Of a DNA stretch of 5,216 nt, positions 1 to 5,216 are shown in pieces. A program made the translations under genes and the position numbers. Position 1 is the stretch's first letter. Every line of letters starts with the position of its first letter. Location of the stretch: the NCBI GenBank assembly GCA_012963185.1, contig DTWD01000504.1, positions 1 to 5,216 of the forward strand, read 5' to 3'. Source of the DNA: Acidobacteriota bacterium. Lineage in GTDB: Bacteria > Acidobacteriota > Vicinamibacteria > Vicinamibacterales > UBA8438. Under the pieces are notes generated by a model. That model was not told where the DNA came from, ran no database searches, and saw only the letters and a program-made list of their open reading frames with translations.

Positions 1-12
1 AATGGCCTGGTT

Positions 13-567
13 ATGAGTATTAAGTCGGATAAGTGGATTACACGCATGGCGACCGAGCATGGGATGATTGATCCTTTTGTGGAGGACCAAGTAAGTGAGG
101 GAGTTGTCTCTTACGGCGTTTCCTCGTACGGGTACGATATTCGCGTTGCCGATGAATTTAAGGTTTTTACGAATATCAATACGACGGTGATCGACCCGAA
201 ATCGTTCGATCCGCGCTCGTTTCAGGATTTGCAATCGGACGTTTGTATCGTGCCGCCGAATTCTTTTGCGTTGGCTCGGACAGTTGAATATTTCCGGATA
301 CCACGCGATGTGTTGACTGTGTGTTTGGGGAAGTCTACGTACGCGCGCTGCGGCATCATTGTGAATGTGACGCCATTTGAACCCGAGTGGGAGGGGACGG
401 CTACGTTAGAAATCTCAAATACGACGCCTTTACCGGCTCGGATATACGCGAACGAGGGCATCGCGCAGGTACTTTTTTTTCAGAGTGACGAGGAATGCGC
501 TCGTTCGTATGCGGATAAGAAGGGAAAGTACCAGGCGCAACAGCAAGTCACGTTACCAAAGATTTGA
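13..567 (+). CDS. dcd: dCTP deaminase
   Basis: Deaminates dCTP to dUTP in the cytosol, feeding dUMP and hence dTMP synthesis. The 184-residue protein is close to the usual 185-195 of the monofunctional bacterial family and looks complete. The family signatures are clear: SSYGYDIR near residues 37-44, [10 protein letters not shown] near 80-89, the KSTYAR segment (107-112) holding the active-site Ser108 and Arg112, and PFEPEWEG followed by TLEISN, in which Glu133 aligns with the catalytic Glu138 of the E. coli enzyme. The C-terminal KGKYQAQQ segment matches the nucleotide-covering tail. The ATG at 13 is chosen because MSIKSDKWI is the family N-terminus; no clear Shine-Dalgarno is seen in the 12 bases before it. 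A TGA at 14-16 in another frame could be the stop of an upstream gene overlapping by ATGA, but this cannot be proven here. It has no evident functional link to the bc genes downstream. Assignment is near certain. Confidence 0.97.
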   Translation: MSIKSDKWITRMATEHGMIDPFVEDQVSEGVVSYGVSSYGYDIRVADEFKVFTNINTTVIDPKSFDPRSFQDLQSDVCIVPPNSFALARTVEYFRIPRDVLTVCLGKSTYARCGIIVNVTPFEPEWEGTATLEISNTTPLPARIYANEGIAQVLFFQSDEECARSYADKKGKYQAQQQVTLPKI

Positions 568-655
568 CTGATAGTCGGTGGTACTGAGGAGAATGGCGGT
601 GTCGTAATTGCCTGGAAGCATGGTGATAACGGCAGTTAGTGAATGAATGATGTGC

Positions 656-685
656 TTGACCAGGTGTCGAATTGAGTAGTACGCT
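656..685 (+). promoter_or_regulatory. Candidate sigma70-like promoter (weak)
   Basis: TTGACC at 656-661 matches five of six positions of the -35 consensus. With an 18-base spacer it is followed by TACGCT at 680-685, which matches only three of six -10 positions. If used, transcription would start near 692, just upstream of the 701-718 palindrome, which would place that site where a bound protein represses. The -10 is poor, so this is only a candidate. Confidence 0.25.
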
Positions 686-700
686 AATGACTATGGACGG

Positions 701-718
701 TTGTGAATACATTCACAA
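701..718. promoter_or_regulatory. CRP/FNR-superfamily-like operator palindrome
   Basis: TTGTGAATACATTCACAA is a perfect 8-bp inverted repeat around a 2-base centre. Inside it, TGTGA (702-706) and TCACA (713-717) are separated by exactly six bases, which is the consensus layout of a CRP dimer site. It lies 41 bases before the ATG of the first bc-cluster gene. A hairpin role is less likely, because the loop would be very small and no T-run follows. The palindrome is seen directly; the CRP-family regulator is inferred, and other dimeric regulators with TTGTGA half-sites are possible. Confidence 0.6.
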
Positions 719-746
719 TCCACAAGGTGTAGTGGTCTGGTACCCC

Positions 747-752
747 TTTAAT
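747..752 (+). promoter_or_regulatory. Candidate -10 element for a leaderless transcript
   Basis: TTTAAT matches five of six -10 positions and lies so that the expected start point falls at about 759, the A of the ATG of the HEAT-repeat gene. No good -35 stands 17 bases upstream, as is common in activator-dependent promoters, and the palindrome centre would be near -49.5. There is no Shine-Dalgarno before this ATG, which fits a leaderless mRNA but does not prove one. Confidence 0.25.
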
Positions 753-758
753 AGCTGA

Positions 759-1703
759 ATGGCGAAACTTGTCGAAAGAGAACCGTCCCCTCGCGTAAGT
801 CCGCTCACGGCAGCGCCGGCATTGGCGGTGCAATTCTTCCTGATACCGCTCGCAGTGGTCGGTATGGTGGTCCTTGTGTACGGCGGATTTCGGATGTTGC
901 TATCGACTGAGCGCACACCGCAAGAGCTACTGTCAGATGTGCGGGTCGGCGGACGAGAACGACGCTGGCCGGCCGCGTATGAATTATCTCGATTGCTCTC
1001 GGATCCCGAAACTGAAACCCAGTTTCCGGGCCTCGGCACAGACCTCGTTCAGGCCTTTTCTGATTCGGACGGCGATGATCCCCGTGTGCGGCGGTACCTT
1101 GCACTGGCTTTAGGGCGCCTCAATAATCCGCCCACCACTGCGGTGGTTGCACTACTTGCATCACTCGAGGACCCTGACACAGAGACACGGATACATGTCA
1201 TTTGGGCTCTTGCGTCGCTGGGTGATGAGACAACGGTCAATGACATCGCGAGAATGTATCGGTCGGATGATTCCGGTGTCCGGAAGATGACGGTGTACGC
1301 TTTAGGTATTCTTTCTCCGGACGGACGGGATGCCACCCTCCGCACGGCACTTGAGGATCCTGTCGCAGATGTTCAGTGGAACGCTGCAGTGGCATTGGCC
1401 CGACATGGAAGCGGTGATGGCATGGTGATTATTCGTCGGATGCTCGACCGGAGTTATGTGGAACGAATGGTGACGCGTACACCGACGTCGGAAGCGAATA
1501 TTGACCCGGTCAGCGAGGTAATTGTGAGCGGTTTACAGGCGGCGGCGGCGCTCGGTGCATCTGAACTGCGTAGTTCAATAGAAGCTTTAAGTGAGAGTGA
1601 CGCAAATCTGCGTGTCCGCGAGGTGGCGCTTAAGGCGCTTGATGTCTTAAATCAATCGACCACAAAAGTGAGGCTGTTTGACGTAGGGAGACTTGACGCG
1701 TGA
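759..1703 (+). CDS. Membrane-anchored HEAT-repeat protein, first gene of the bc cluster
   Basis: A 314-residue protein of unknown exact role. The polar N-terminus (1-20) is followed by one hydrophobic segment (about 21-47, with FFLIPLAVVGMVVLVYGGF) and then a soluble helical domain. Five HEAT/PBS-lyase-type repeat units can be read at about 107-121, 138-156, 171-187, 200-220 and 281-299, each with an acidic turn, then an Arg/Val-rich helix and an Ala-Leu pair (for example DPRVRRYLALALGRL). Such alpha-solenoids usually bind proteins; no catalytic motif is visible. Its stop overlaps the Rieske start by four bases, so the two are probably translationally coupled, and a role in assembling, stabilising or docking the bc complex is inferred. 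ATG 759 is chosen because it precedes the charged tail and the TM segment; no Shine-Dalgarno is seen. Membrane orientation cannot be decided from the charges. Real gene: sure. Function: unsure. Confidence 0.88.
   Translation: MAKLVEREPSPRVSPLTAAPALAVQFFLIPLAVVGMVVLVYGGFRMLLSTERTPQELLSDVRVGGRERRWPAAYELSRLLSDPETETQFPGLGTDLVQAFSDSDGDDPRVRRYLALALGRLNNPPTTAVVALLASLEDPDTETRIHVIWALASLGDETTVNDIARMYRSDDSGVRKMTVYALGILSPDGRDATLRTALEDPVADVQWNAAVALARHGSGDGMVIIRRMLDRSYVERMVTRTPTSEANIDPVSEVIVSGLQAAAALGASELRSSIEALSESDANLRVREVALKALDVLNQSTTKVRLFDVGRLDA
1686..1690 (+). promoter_or_regulatory. Shine-Dalgarno of the Rieske gene
   Basis: GGGAG lies nine bases before the GTG at 1700, inside the end of the HEAT-repeat gene. 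It supports the GTG start and hence the long N-terminal extension of the Rieske protein, rather than a start at the internal ATG at 1982, which has no such site. Confidence 0.6.
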
Positions 1704-2473
1704 ATCCTTTGTTAGCCGTCATTATTTGCGGCGTGGCGATGTTCGCTGCACAGATTCTTTTTATTCTTCTGTTCAGAAATAAGCCTGAGTCCCGGGCTCA
1801 CGTTGCACGAGAGGACGTGGCCGCAGGTGATGCGGCAGCGGACGTGCCGGGGGATGAAGCCATTGGTCGGCCGGTTGTGAAGCCGCTGGATGAGGGTTCG
1901 CTCGCCGGGCGAACAACCTCTGCAGCCGCGCGTCTAGCGGAAGCGGTAGTGCCGCGCACGGCGGATGATGTGTCTCCACTTATGGGTCGGCGCGGTTGGA
2001 TGGGGCTTGCTTGGGGGGCGTTTACCGCTTCGACGGCCGGGTGTCTCGCGGCTAGTGGTCGATTCATGTTTCCGAATGTTTTGAATGAACCGCCGCAGCA
2101 ATTTACGATTGGTTTTCCTGACGAATACGGCGAAGGGGTCGATGAGCGGTGGAAAGATCGGTTTGGTGTGTGGGTTGTTCGGACGCCGTTTGATAGTTAC
2201 CACGAGGATTCTGGGTTTTATGCGCTCTTGGTGACCTGTACGCATTTGGGCTGTACGCCAAACTGGCTCTCTGCGGAACGCAAGTTTAAGTGCCCGTGTC
2301 ACGGGAGTGGCTTTAGACCGACGGGTATTAATTTTGAAGGACCTGCGCCGCGTCCGCTGGAACGCGTAAGAATTGTACTGGCAGAGGATGGACAGATCAT
2401 GATTGATAAAGCCCAAAAATTTCAGGAAGAACTCGGGCAATGGGCTGACCCGGAGGCCTTTTTGGCCCTGTAA
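1700..2473 (+). CDS. Rieske 2Fe-2S subunit of a cytochrome bc complex
   Basis: Carries electrons from quinol at the Qo site to a c-type cytochrome, with the cluster domain on the outer face of the membrane. Of 257 residues, the C-terminal domain shows box I CTHLGC (Cys180, His182, Cys185) and box II CPCHGSGF (Cys198, Cys200, His201). Cys180, Cys198, His182 and His201 are the expected cluster ligands and Cys185/Cys200 the disulfide. GPAPRPL (214-220) is the conserved proline segment. Phe205 stands where high-potential Rieske proteins have Tyr; Ser203 is kept. The N-terminus is unusual: a TM helix at about 3-25, an Ala/Asp/Pro-rich linker (26-95), then a twin-arginine-like motif at Arg97-Arg98 before a second hydrophobic segment (about 100-124), which probably anchors the domain. 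Start is GTG 1700, overlapping the previous TGA, with GGGAG upstream. Family is certain; the two-helix topology is inferred. Confidence 0.96.
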   Translation: MNPLLAVIICGVAMFAAQILFILLFRNKPESRAHVAREDVAAGDAAADVPGDEAIGRPVVKPLDEGSLAGRTTSAAARLAEAVVPRTADDVSPLMGRRGWMGLAWGAFTASTAGCLAASGRFMFPNVLNEPPQQFTIGFPDEYGEGVDERWKDRFGVWVVRTPFDSYHEDSGFYALLVTCTHLGCTPNWLSAERKFKCPCHGSGFRPTGINFEGPAPRPLERVRIVLAEDGQIMIDKAQKFQEELGQWADPEAFLAL

Positions 2474-2483
2474 AGGACTGAGC

Positions 2484-2488
2484 GGGAG
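2484..2488 (+). promoter_or_regulatory. Shine-Dalgarno of the cytochrome b6-like gene
   Basis: GGGAG ends three bases before ATG 2492, in the 18-base gap after the Rieske stop. The spacing is shorter than usual. AAAGGA at 2472-2477 is an alternative, but at 14 bases it is rather distant. Confidence 0.4.
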
Positions 2489-2491
2489 ACG

Positions 2492-3307
2492 ATGGCAGAC
2501 GCGAAATCAATTGAACCACAGGAAAACGCGCTGGTACGCGCATGGAATTGGTTAACCGAGACGCAGGTTTGGGTTTCCATTTTTAGGCACGGTGCGCCGA
2601 TCAACGATCGAAACCGCGTGCTCGTGATGTTGTCCAATATCTTTCTGCATCTCCATCCTGTTCGTCTGAAGAAGCACGGCGTTCGACTTCGCTATACCTG
2701 GTGTATGGGGGGATTGACCTTTTTTATATTTCTGGTGTTGACGTTTACAGGACTGTTGTTAATGTTCTATTACCGACCGACGCTCGAGTACGCCTACTCT
2801 GACATTGTCGGTCTTCGTGAGCATGTTCCGCTCGGAATTATGCGGGAAATGCACCGTTGGGGTGGACACCTTATGGTCATTACTGTGTGGCTGCACATGT
2901 TCCGAGTGTTTATGACAGGCTCGTACAAGCCACCACGGGAATTCAACTGGAATGTCGGTGTCATCATGCTGGTGCTGACATTGCTCCTTTCGTTTACCGG
3001 ATATTTGCTTCCGTGGGATCAATTGGCTATTTGGGCGATCACCGTCGGATCCAACATGGCCCGCGCTACGCCGTTCCTGGGGTATGAAGGTCCGGGGGCC
3101 TCGCTACTAACAATTGGTGGTGTCCGATTGATTCACGCCGCGGACGACGCCCGGTTCGCGCTCCTCGGCGGCACGTTCGTCGGCGAGGGCGCCTTGCTTC
3201 GGTTTTACGTGCTGCACTGTGTCGGACTTCCGTTGGTGATCGGATTTTTGATGGCGATTCATTTCTGGCGTGTTCGGAAGGACGGCGGAATCTCTGGTCC
3301 GGTCTAA
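2492..3307 (+). CDS. Cytochrome b6-like subunit (N-terminal half of cytochrome b)
   Basis: Integral membrane subunit holding both b hemes and parts of the Qo and Qi sites. Its 271 residues contain four TM helices, at about 73-93, 120-140, 154-174 and 238-258. The heme ligands are His121 and His135 in helix B (MHRWGGH...LHMFR) and His242 and His257 in helix D (RFYVLH...AIHFW). The helix D pair is 15 apart, the b6 spacing, against 14 in bc1 cytochrome b. Other b6 features are FYYRPT (92-97), LPWDQ (173-177) and the ending GGISGP. Cys71 in WCMGG aligns with Cys35 of cytochrome b6, which binds heme c_n/c_i covalently. It differs from plant or cyanobacterial b6 by an N-terminal extension of about 36 residues and about 20 extra residues between helices C and D (roughly 197-229). 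The C-terminal half of cytochrome b is encoded by the next gene. I give no symbol because naming (petB, qcrB) varies. Confidence 0.95.
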   Translation: MADAKSIEPQENALVRAWNWLTETQVWVSIFRHGAPINDRNRVLVMLSNIFLHLHPVRLKKHGVRLRYTWCMGGLTFFIFLVLTFTGLLLMFYYRPTLEYAYSDIVGLREHVPLGIMREMHRWGGHLMVITVWLHMFRVFMTGSYKPPREFNWNVGVIMLVLTLLLSFTGYLLPWDQLAIWAITVGSNMARATPFLGYEGPGASLLTIGGVRLIHAADDARFALLGGTFVGEGALLRFYVLHCVGLPLVIGFLMAIHFWRVRKDGGISGPV

Positions 3308-3359
3308 GTCGCGGCAGTGTGTTGCTTTTTTAGCTACTACGTGAGAGAGACGATACGAC

Positions 3360-4436
3360 ATGGACGCAATTAAAGGACTTTTTAATCTGGTCGCTGACCC
3401 GAGGTTGTTTTTTATTCTCTCGGTCATTGCACTAGTTTTCATTGTCTGGAAGCGCGAGGCGTTCGCCAAGGATTCCGTTGGGTACGGACTGATGGCGTTC
3501 TTGGCGGTTTTTTTTGGGTTCGGATTGATGGACGAAAACTTTGTCCTGATTATCGGGAAGCCAGATAACGTGCCCATCGTCGCGTTAATCTTCGGGGTTA
3601 TCTTCTTTACTTGGTATTCAATACGTGAGGGGGTTCGGAATGACCAGCGTGTTGAGGCTGGCGAAGATGTGATTGAGAAGCAGGAATCTGATCGGGTCTG
3701 GGTCTGGCCTGACCTTGTTTATACGGAATTGATCTGTTTGGTGTTGTGTTCTGCTGTACTCGTTGCGTGGTCGGTGTTGTTGGAAGCCCCGATCGAACAA
3801 CCTGCGAATCCCGCAAACACCCCTAATCCCTCGAAAGCGCCATGGTATTTCCTCGGCCTGCAAGAGATGCTCGTGTATTTCGATCCGTGGCTTGCGGGCG
3901 TCGTCCTGCCGAGTCTCATTATTGTCGGCTTGATGGCGATCCCGTATGTCGACACGAATCCGAAGGGCAATGGGTATTACACGTTTAATGAGCGGAAAGT
4001 CGAGATTGTTATCTTTCTGTTCGGGTTTGTCGTGTTGTGGGCATCGCTGATCGTGCTGGGCACGTTTTTGCGCGGTCCTAACTGGAACTTTTTCGGGCCG
4101 TTTGAATATTGGGACGTTCATAAACTCGAGGCTTTGGTTAACGTTCAATTATCGGAGTACGTCTGGGTCTACGGGCTCGGTGTTTCGCTGCCCGAGAATA
4201 TTTTGGTGCGCGAAAGTGTGGGTATTCTGATCAGTTTGGGCTACGTGTTTGTGCTGCCGGTTGTTCTGGCAAAGACGGTGTTTAAGAAATATCTCGAGAA
4301 GCTCGGCCCAACCCGGTTTTACATTACGGTGTTCCTGTTTTTATCGATGCTCTCGCTTCCAATGAAGATGCTGGCGCGTTGGGTTTTTAATTTGAAATAC
4401 GTCGTCGCAATCCCCGAGTGGTTTTTCAATATTTAA
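3360..4436 (+). CDS. Subunit-IV-like cytochrome b C-terminal protein with extra TM helices
   Basis: Supplies the cytochrome b helices that complete the quinol-oxidising site. The 358 residues hold about eight TM segments: three N-terminal (about 14-30, 41-58, 71-87), three corresponding to subunit IV (about 121-141, 178-197, 215-236) and two C-terminal (about 284-304, 319-338). The core is recognised by QPANPANTPNP (147-157), then KAPWYFLGLQE (159-169), which sits where other enzymes have PEWY, and by LPSLIIVGLMAIPYVD (183-198). RGPNWNFFGPFEYWD (238-252) follows the last core helix and is typical of bacterial bc proteins of this type. Subunit IV of b6f has only about 160 residues, so both flanks are additions. 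No CXXCH is present, so no heme c is attached here. The gene follows the b6-like gene after 52 bases; GAGAGAGA at 3343-3350 may be a weak ribosome site. Core assignment is strong; the role of the flanking helices is unknown. Confidence 0.92.
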   Translation: MDAIKGLFNLVADPRLFFILSVIALVFIVWKREAFAKDSVGYGLMAFLAVFFGFGLMDENFVLIIGKPDNVPIVALIFGVIFFTWYSIREGVRNDQRVEAGEDVIEKQESDRVWVWPDLVYTELICLVLCSAVLVAWSVLLEAPIEQPANPANTPNPSKAPWYFLGLQEMLVYFDPWLAGVVLPSLIIVGLMAIPYVDTNPKGNGYYTFNERKVEIVIFLFGFVVLWASLIVLGTFLRGPNWNFFGPFEYWDVHKLEALVNVQLSEYVWVYGLGVSLPENILVRESVGILISLGYVFVLPVVLAKTVFKKYLEKLGPTRFYITVFLFLSMLSLPMKMLARWVFNLKYVVAIPEWFFNI

Positions 4437-4557
4437 CAATGGGGTTTTCTGGCGTAAGTGATTTTTACTATGGTGCATAGTGCAGGTGGCCGGCACGTGA
4501 CGGATTTGGTTTGATGGCGAGTAGGCATAAATTAGGACTAGGCGATAACCGAAATCT
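4437..4557. other. Intergenic gap within the bc cluster
   Basis: These 121 bases hold no gene and no strong terminator. In the frame of the next gene there are stops at 4522-4524, 4528-4530 and 4546-4548, which fixes ATG 4558 as its first ATG. AGGA at 4534-4537 is 20 bases from that ATG, too far to be a good Shine-Dalgarno. No convincing promoter is visible. Confidence 0.5.
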
Positions 4558-5216
4558 ATGGCGAATAAGAAGAGCGTAGGGCATGCATATAACGTTGACT
4601 TCCTAAACGTTGTTTTCGCGGCATCCAGTGTGTTTTTGTTTTTTACAACGATCTGGATGGTCTTCGATGACTTTGATCGTGAATGGAAGGGGTACCAGCG
4701 ACAATTTGTCGTTCTTGAAGGATATGTGACGTCGTTGGAGTTGCAGGCAGCCGAGTCGGGTCTCGATCAGGTCCGGCTAAGCGAGCTCAGCGAGGCACGC
4801 GTGCAGGCCGAACAATCGTTGGCGTCCAATCAGGCGGAGGTTGACGAATTGAATGCTGAGCTGGCCGACATAGAAGCAAATTTTTACATCACGAGTCAGG
4901 CGTACAACTTTCTGAAGGCGGAATATGACGTCGATCGGTACGCGTATGAAGAAATGCAGGAAGAGCATCCTGAGGACGCGGCGGAATTGAGGCCTGCGAT
5001 TGACGATATGTACAACCGCTGGGTCGATCTAGGTATCCAGGTAGAGGAATTGTCCGCGCAGCGCGACGCTGTTCGTGCGCAGCTCGGCGAGTACACGGGT
5101 GGCGTGACGGATGCCGACGATGAGATTCGAGAGTTGACGGCTGATGCCGAACGATTACGGGAACTGGTTGCAGAGTTACAGGTCGACTTTGTGGGCGATA
5201 TCCTCCTGAATGCCCC
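4558..5216 (+). CDS. TM plus coiled-coil protein, truncated by the window edge
   Basis: An open frame of 219 full codons runs off the right edge, so the C-terminus is missing. The visible part has a short basic N-terminus (MANKKS), one TM helix at about 15-36 ending WMVFDDFDREWKGYQRQF (33-50), then a long Glu/Gln/Ala/Leu-rich helical region (about 50-125 and 155-210) that should form a coiled coil, with an aromatic patch around FYITSQAYNF (109-118) between. The positive inside rule puts the N-terminus in the cytoplasm and the coiled coil outside. There is no Cys in the visible part, hence no heme motif yet. From memory of bc-type clusters in Acidobacteriota and Planctomycetota, proteins with a WMVxDDxxREWKxYQRxF-like segment can continue into c-type cytochrome domains, and this cluster lacks a cytochrome c. 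This gene is therefore a candidate for that subunit, which is inference only. Confidence 0.85.
   Translation, partial: MANKKSVGHAYNVDFLNVVFAASSVFLFFTTIWMVFDDFDREWKGYQRQFVVLEGYVTSLELQAAESGLDQVRLSELSEARVQAEQSLASNQAEVDELNAELADIEANFYITSQAYNFLKAEYDVDRYAYEEMQEEHPEDAAELRPAIDDMYNRWVDLGIQVEELSAQRDAVRAQLGEYTGGVTDADDEIRELTADAERLRELVAELQVDFVGDILLNA

Larger units (their letters stand above)
568..758. other. Intergenic region between dcd and the bc-complex operon
   Basis: These 191 bases carry no convincing gene; the only short ATG frames are under ten codons. I see no strong hairpin plus T-run to terminate dcd. The region holds a perfect palindrome at 701-718 and weak sigma70-like elements, so it is the probable control region of the downstream HEAT-Rieske-cytochrome b cluster. 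Confidence 0.7.

Noticed and set aside
594..608. Tiny ATG frame after GAGGAG in the dcd-HEAT gap
   Set aside because: It encodes only four residues before TAA. There is no evidence of a leader peptide, since no run of one amino acid or attenuator hairpin is seen.
874..1113. Plus-strand frame of 79 codons with several Cys, inside the HEAT-repeat gene
   Set aside because: It lies wholly inside the well-supported HEAT-repeat gene in another frame and has no own ribosome site or recognisable motif.
2291..2302. CPCH in the Rieske protein as a possible heme c site
   Set aside because: Heme c needs two residues between the cysteines (CXXCH). This is box II of the 2Fe-2S cluster.
1934..2440. Minus-strand open frame of 168 codons
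   Set aside because: It is antisense to the Rieske gene, including its conserved cluster boxes. The Arg/Thr/Pro-rich translation is typical of a shadow frame.
3313..3331. Short hairpin followed by T6 between the two cytochrome b genes, resembling an intrinsic terminator
   Set aside because: The stem has only three Watson-Crick pairs (GCA/TGC) plus G-T pairs. It is too weak to terminate, and it would split a functional pair of genes.
3618..4148. Long open frame (176 codons) on the minus strand
   Set aside because: It is antisense to the subunit-IV-like gene. It is low-complexity in Arg, Gln and Pro, matches no family and has no ribosome site.
4413..4424. PEWF at residues 352-355 of the subunit-IV-like protein, resembling the PEWY quinol-site motif
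   Set aside because: It lies in the last seven residues, after the final TM helix. The true equivalent position is APWY at 160-163, in the conserved subunit IV context.
4473..4484. GTGCA direct repeat (7-base period) and the nearby GCCGGC and CACGTG palindromes in the 4437-4557 gap
   Set aside because: These are short, imperfect elements expected by chance in 121 bases. None forms a convincing operator or terminator.

Overview
The window is a compact, single-strand (+) bacterial stretch. It holds a nucleotide-metabolism gene (dCTP deaminase, 13-567) followed by most of a gene cluster for a quinol:cytochrome c oxidoreductase of the cytochrome b6/subunit IV type (759 to the right edge). No RNA genes, mobile elements or CRISPR arrays are visible. 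The split cytochrome b, the co-occurring HEAT-repeat gene and the protein wording recall Acidobacteriota or related Gram-negative phyla such as Planctomycetota. This is an impression from family knowledge, not a taxonomic result, and base composition by eye is balanced.

Layout: 13-567 dcd. 568-758 is a 191-base intergenic region with a perfect 18-bp palindrome (701-718) that matches the CRP-type pattern TGTGA-N6-TCACA, and weak promoter candidates. 759-1703 is a membrane-anchored HEAT-repeat protein. 1700-2473 is a Rieske iron-sulfur protein, overlapping the previous stop by 4 bases (GTGA). 2492-3307 is a cytochrome b6-like subunit. 3360-4436 is a larger membrane protein with a subunit-IV-like core. 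4437-4557 is a short gap. 4558 to the right edge (open) is a TM plus coiled-coil protein whose C-terminus lies outside the window.

How the genes work together: the Rieske protein, the cytochrome b6-like protein and the subunit-IV-like protein supply the 2Fe-2S centre, the two b hemes and the quinol site of a proton-translocating bc complex. Three sequence details suggest a low-potential (menaquinol-type) enzyme related to b6c complexes: b6-type heme-ligand spacing with a Cys where cytochrome b6 covalently binds heme c_n/c_i; the PEWY motif changed to APWY; and Phe at the Rieske position that is Tyr in high-potential proteins. No CXXCH heme c site occurs in the visible part, so the cytochrome c subunit must lie beyond, possibly in the truncated last gene. 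The HEAT-repeat protein at the head of the operon and the coiled-coil protein at its end are the least understood parts. They are the best candidates for undescribed accessory or assembly subunits.
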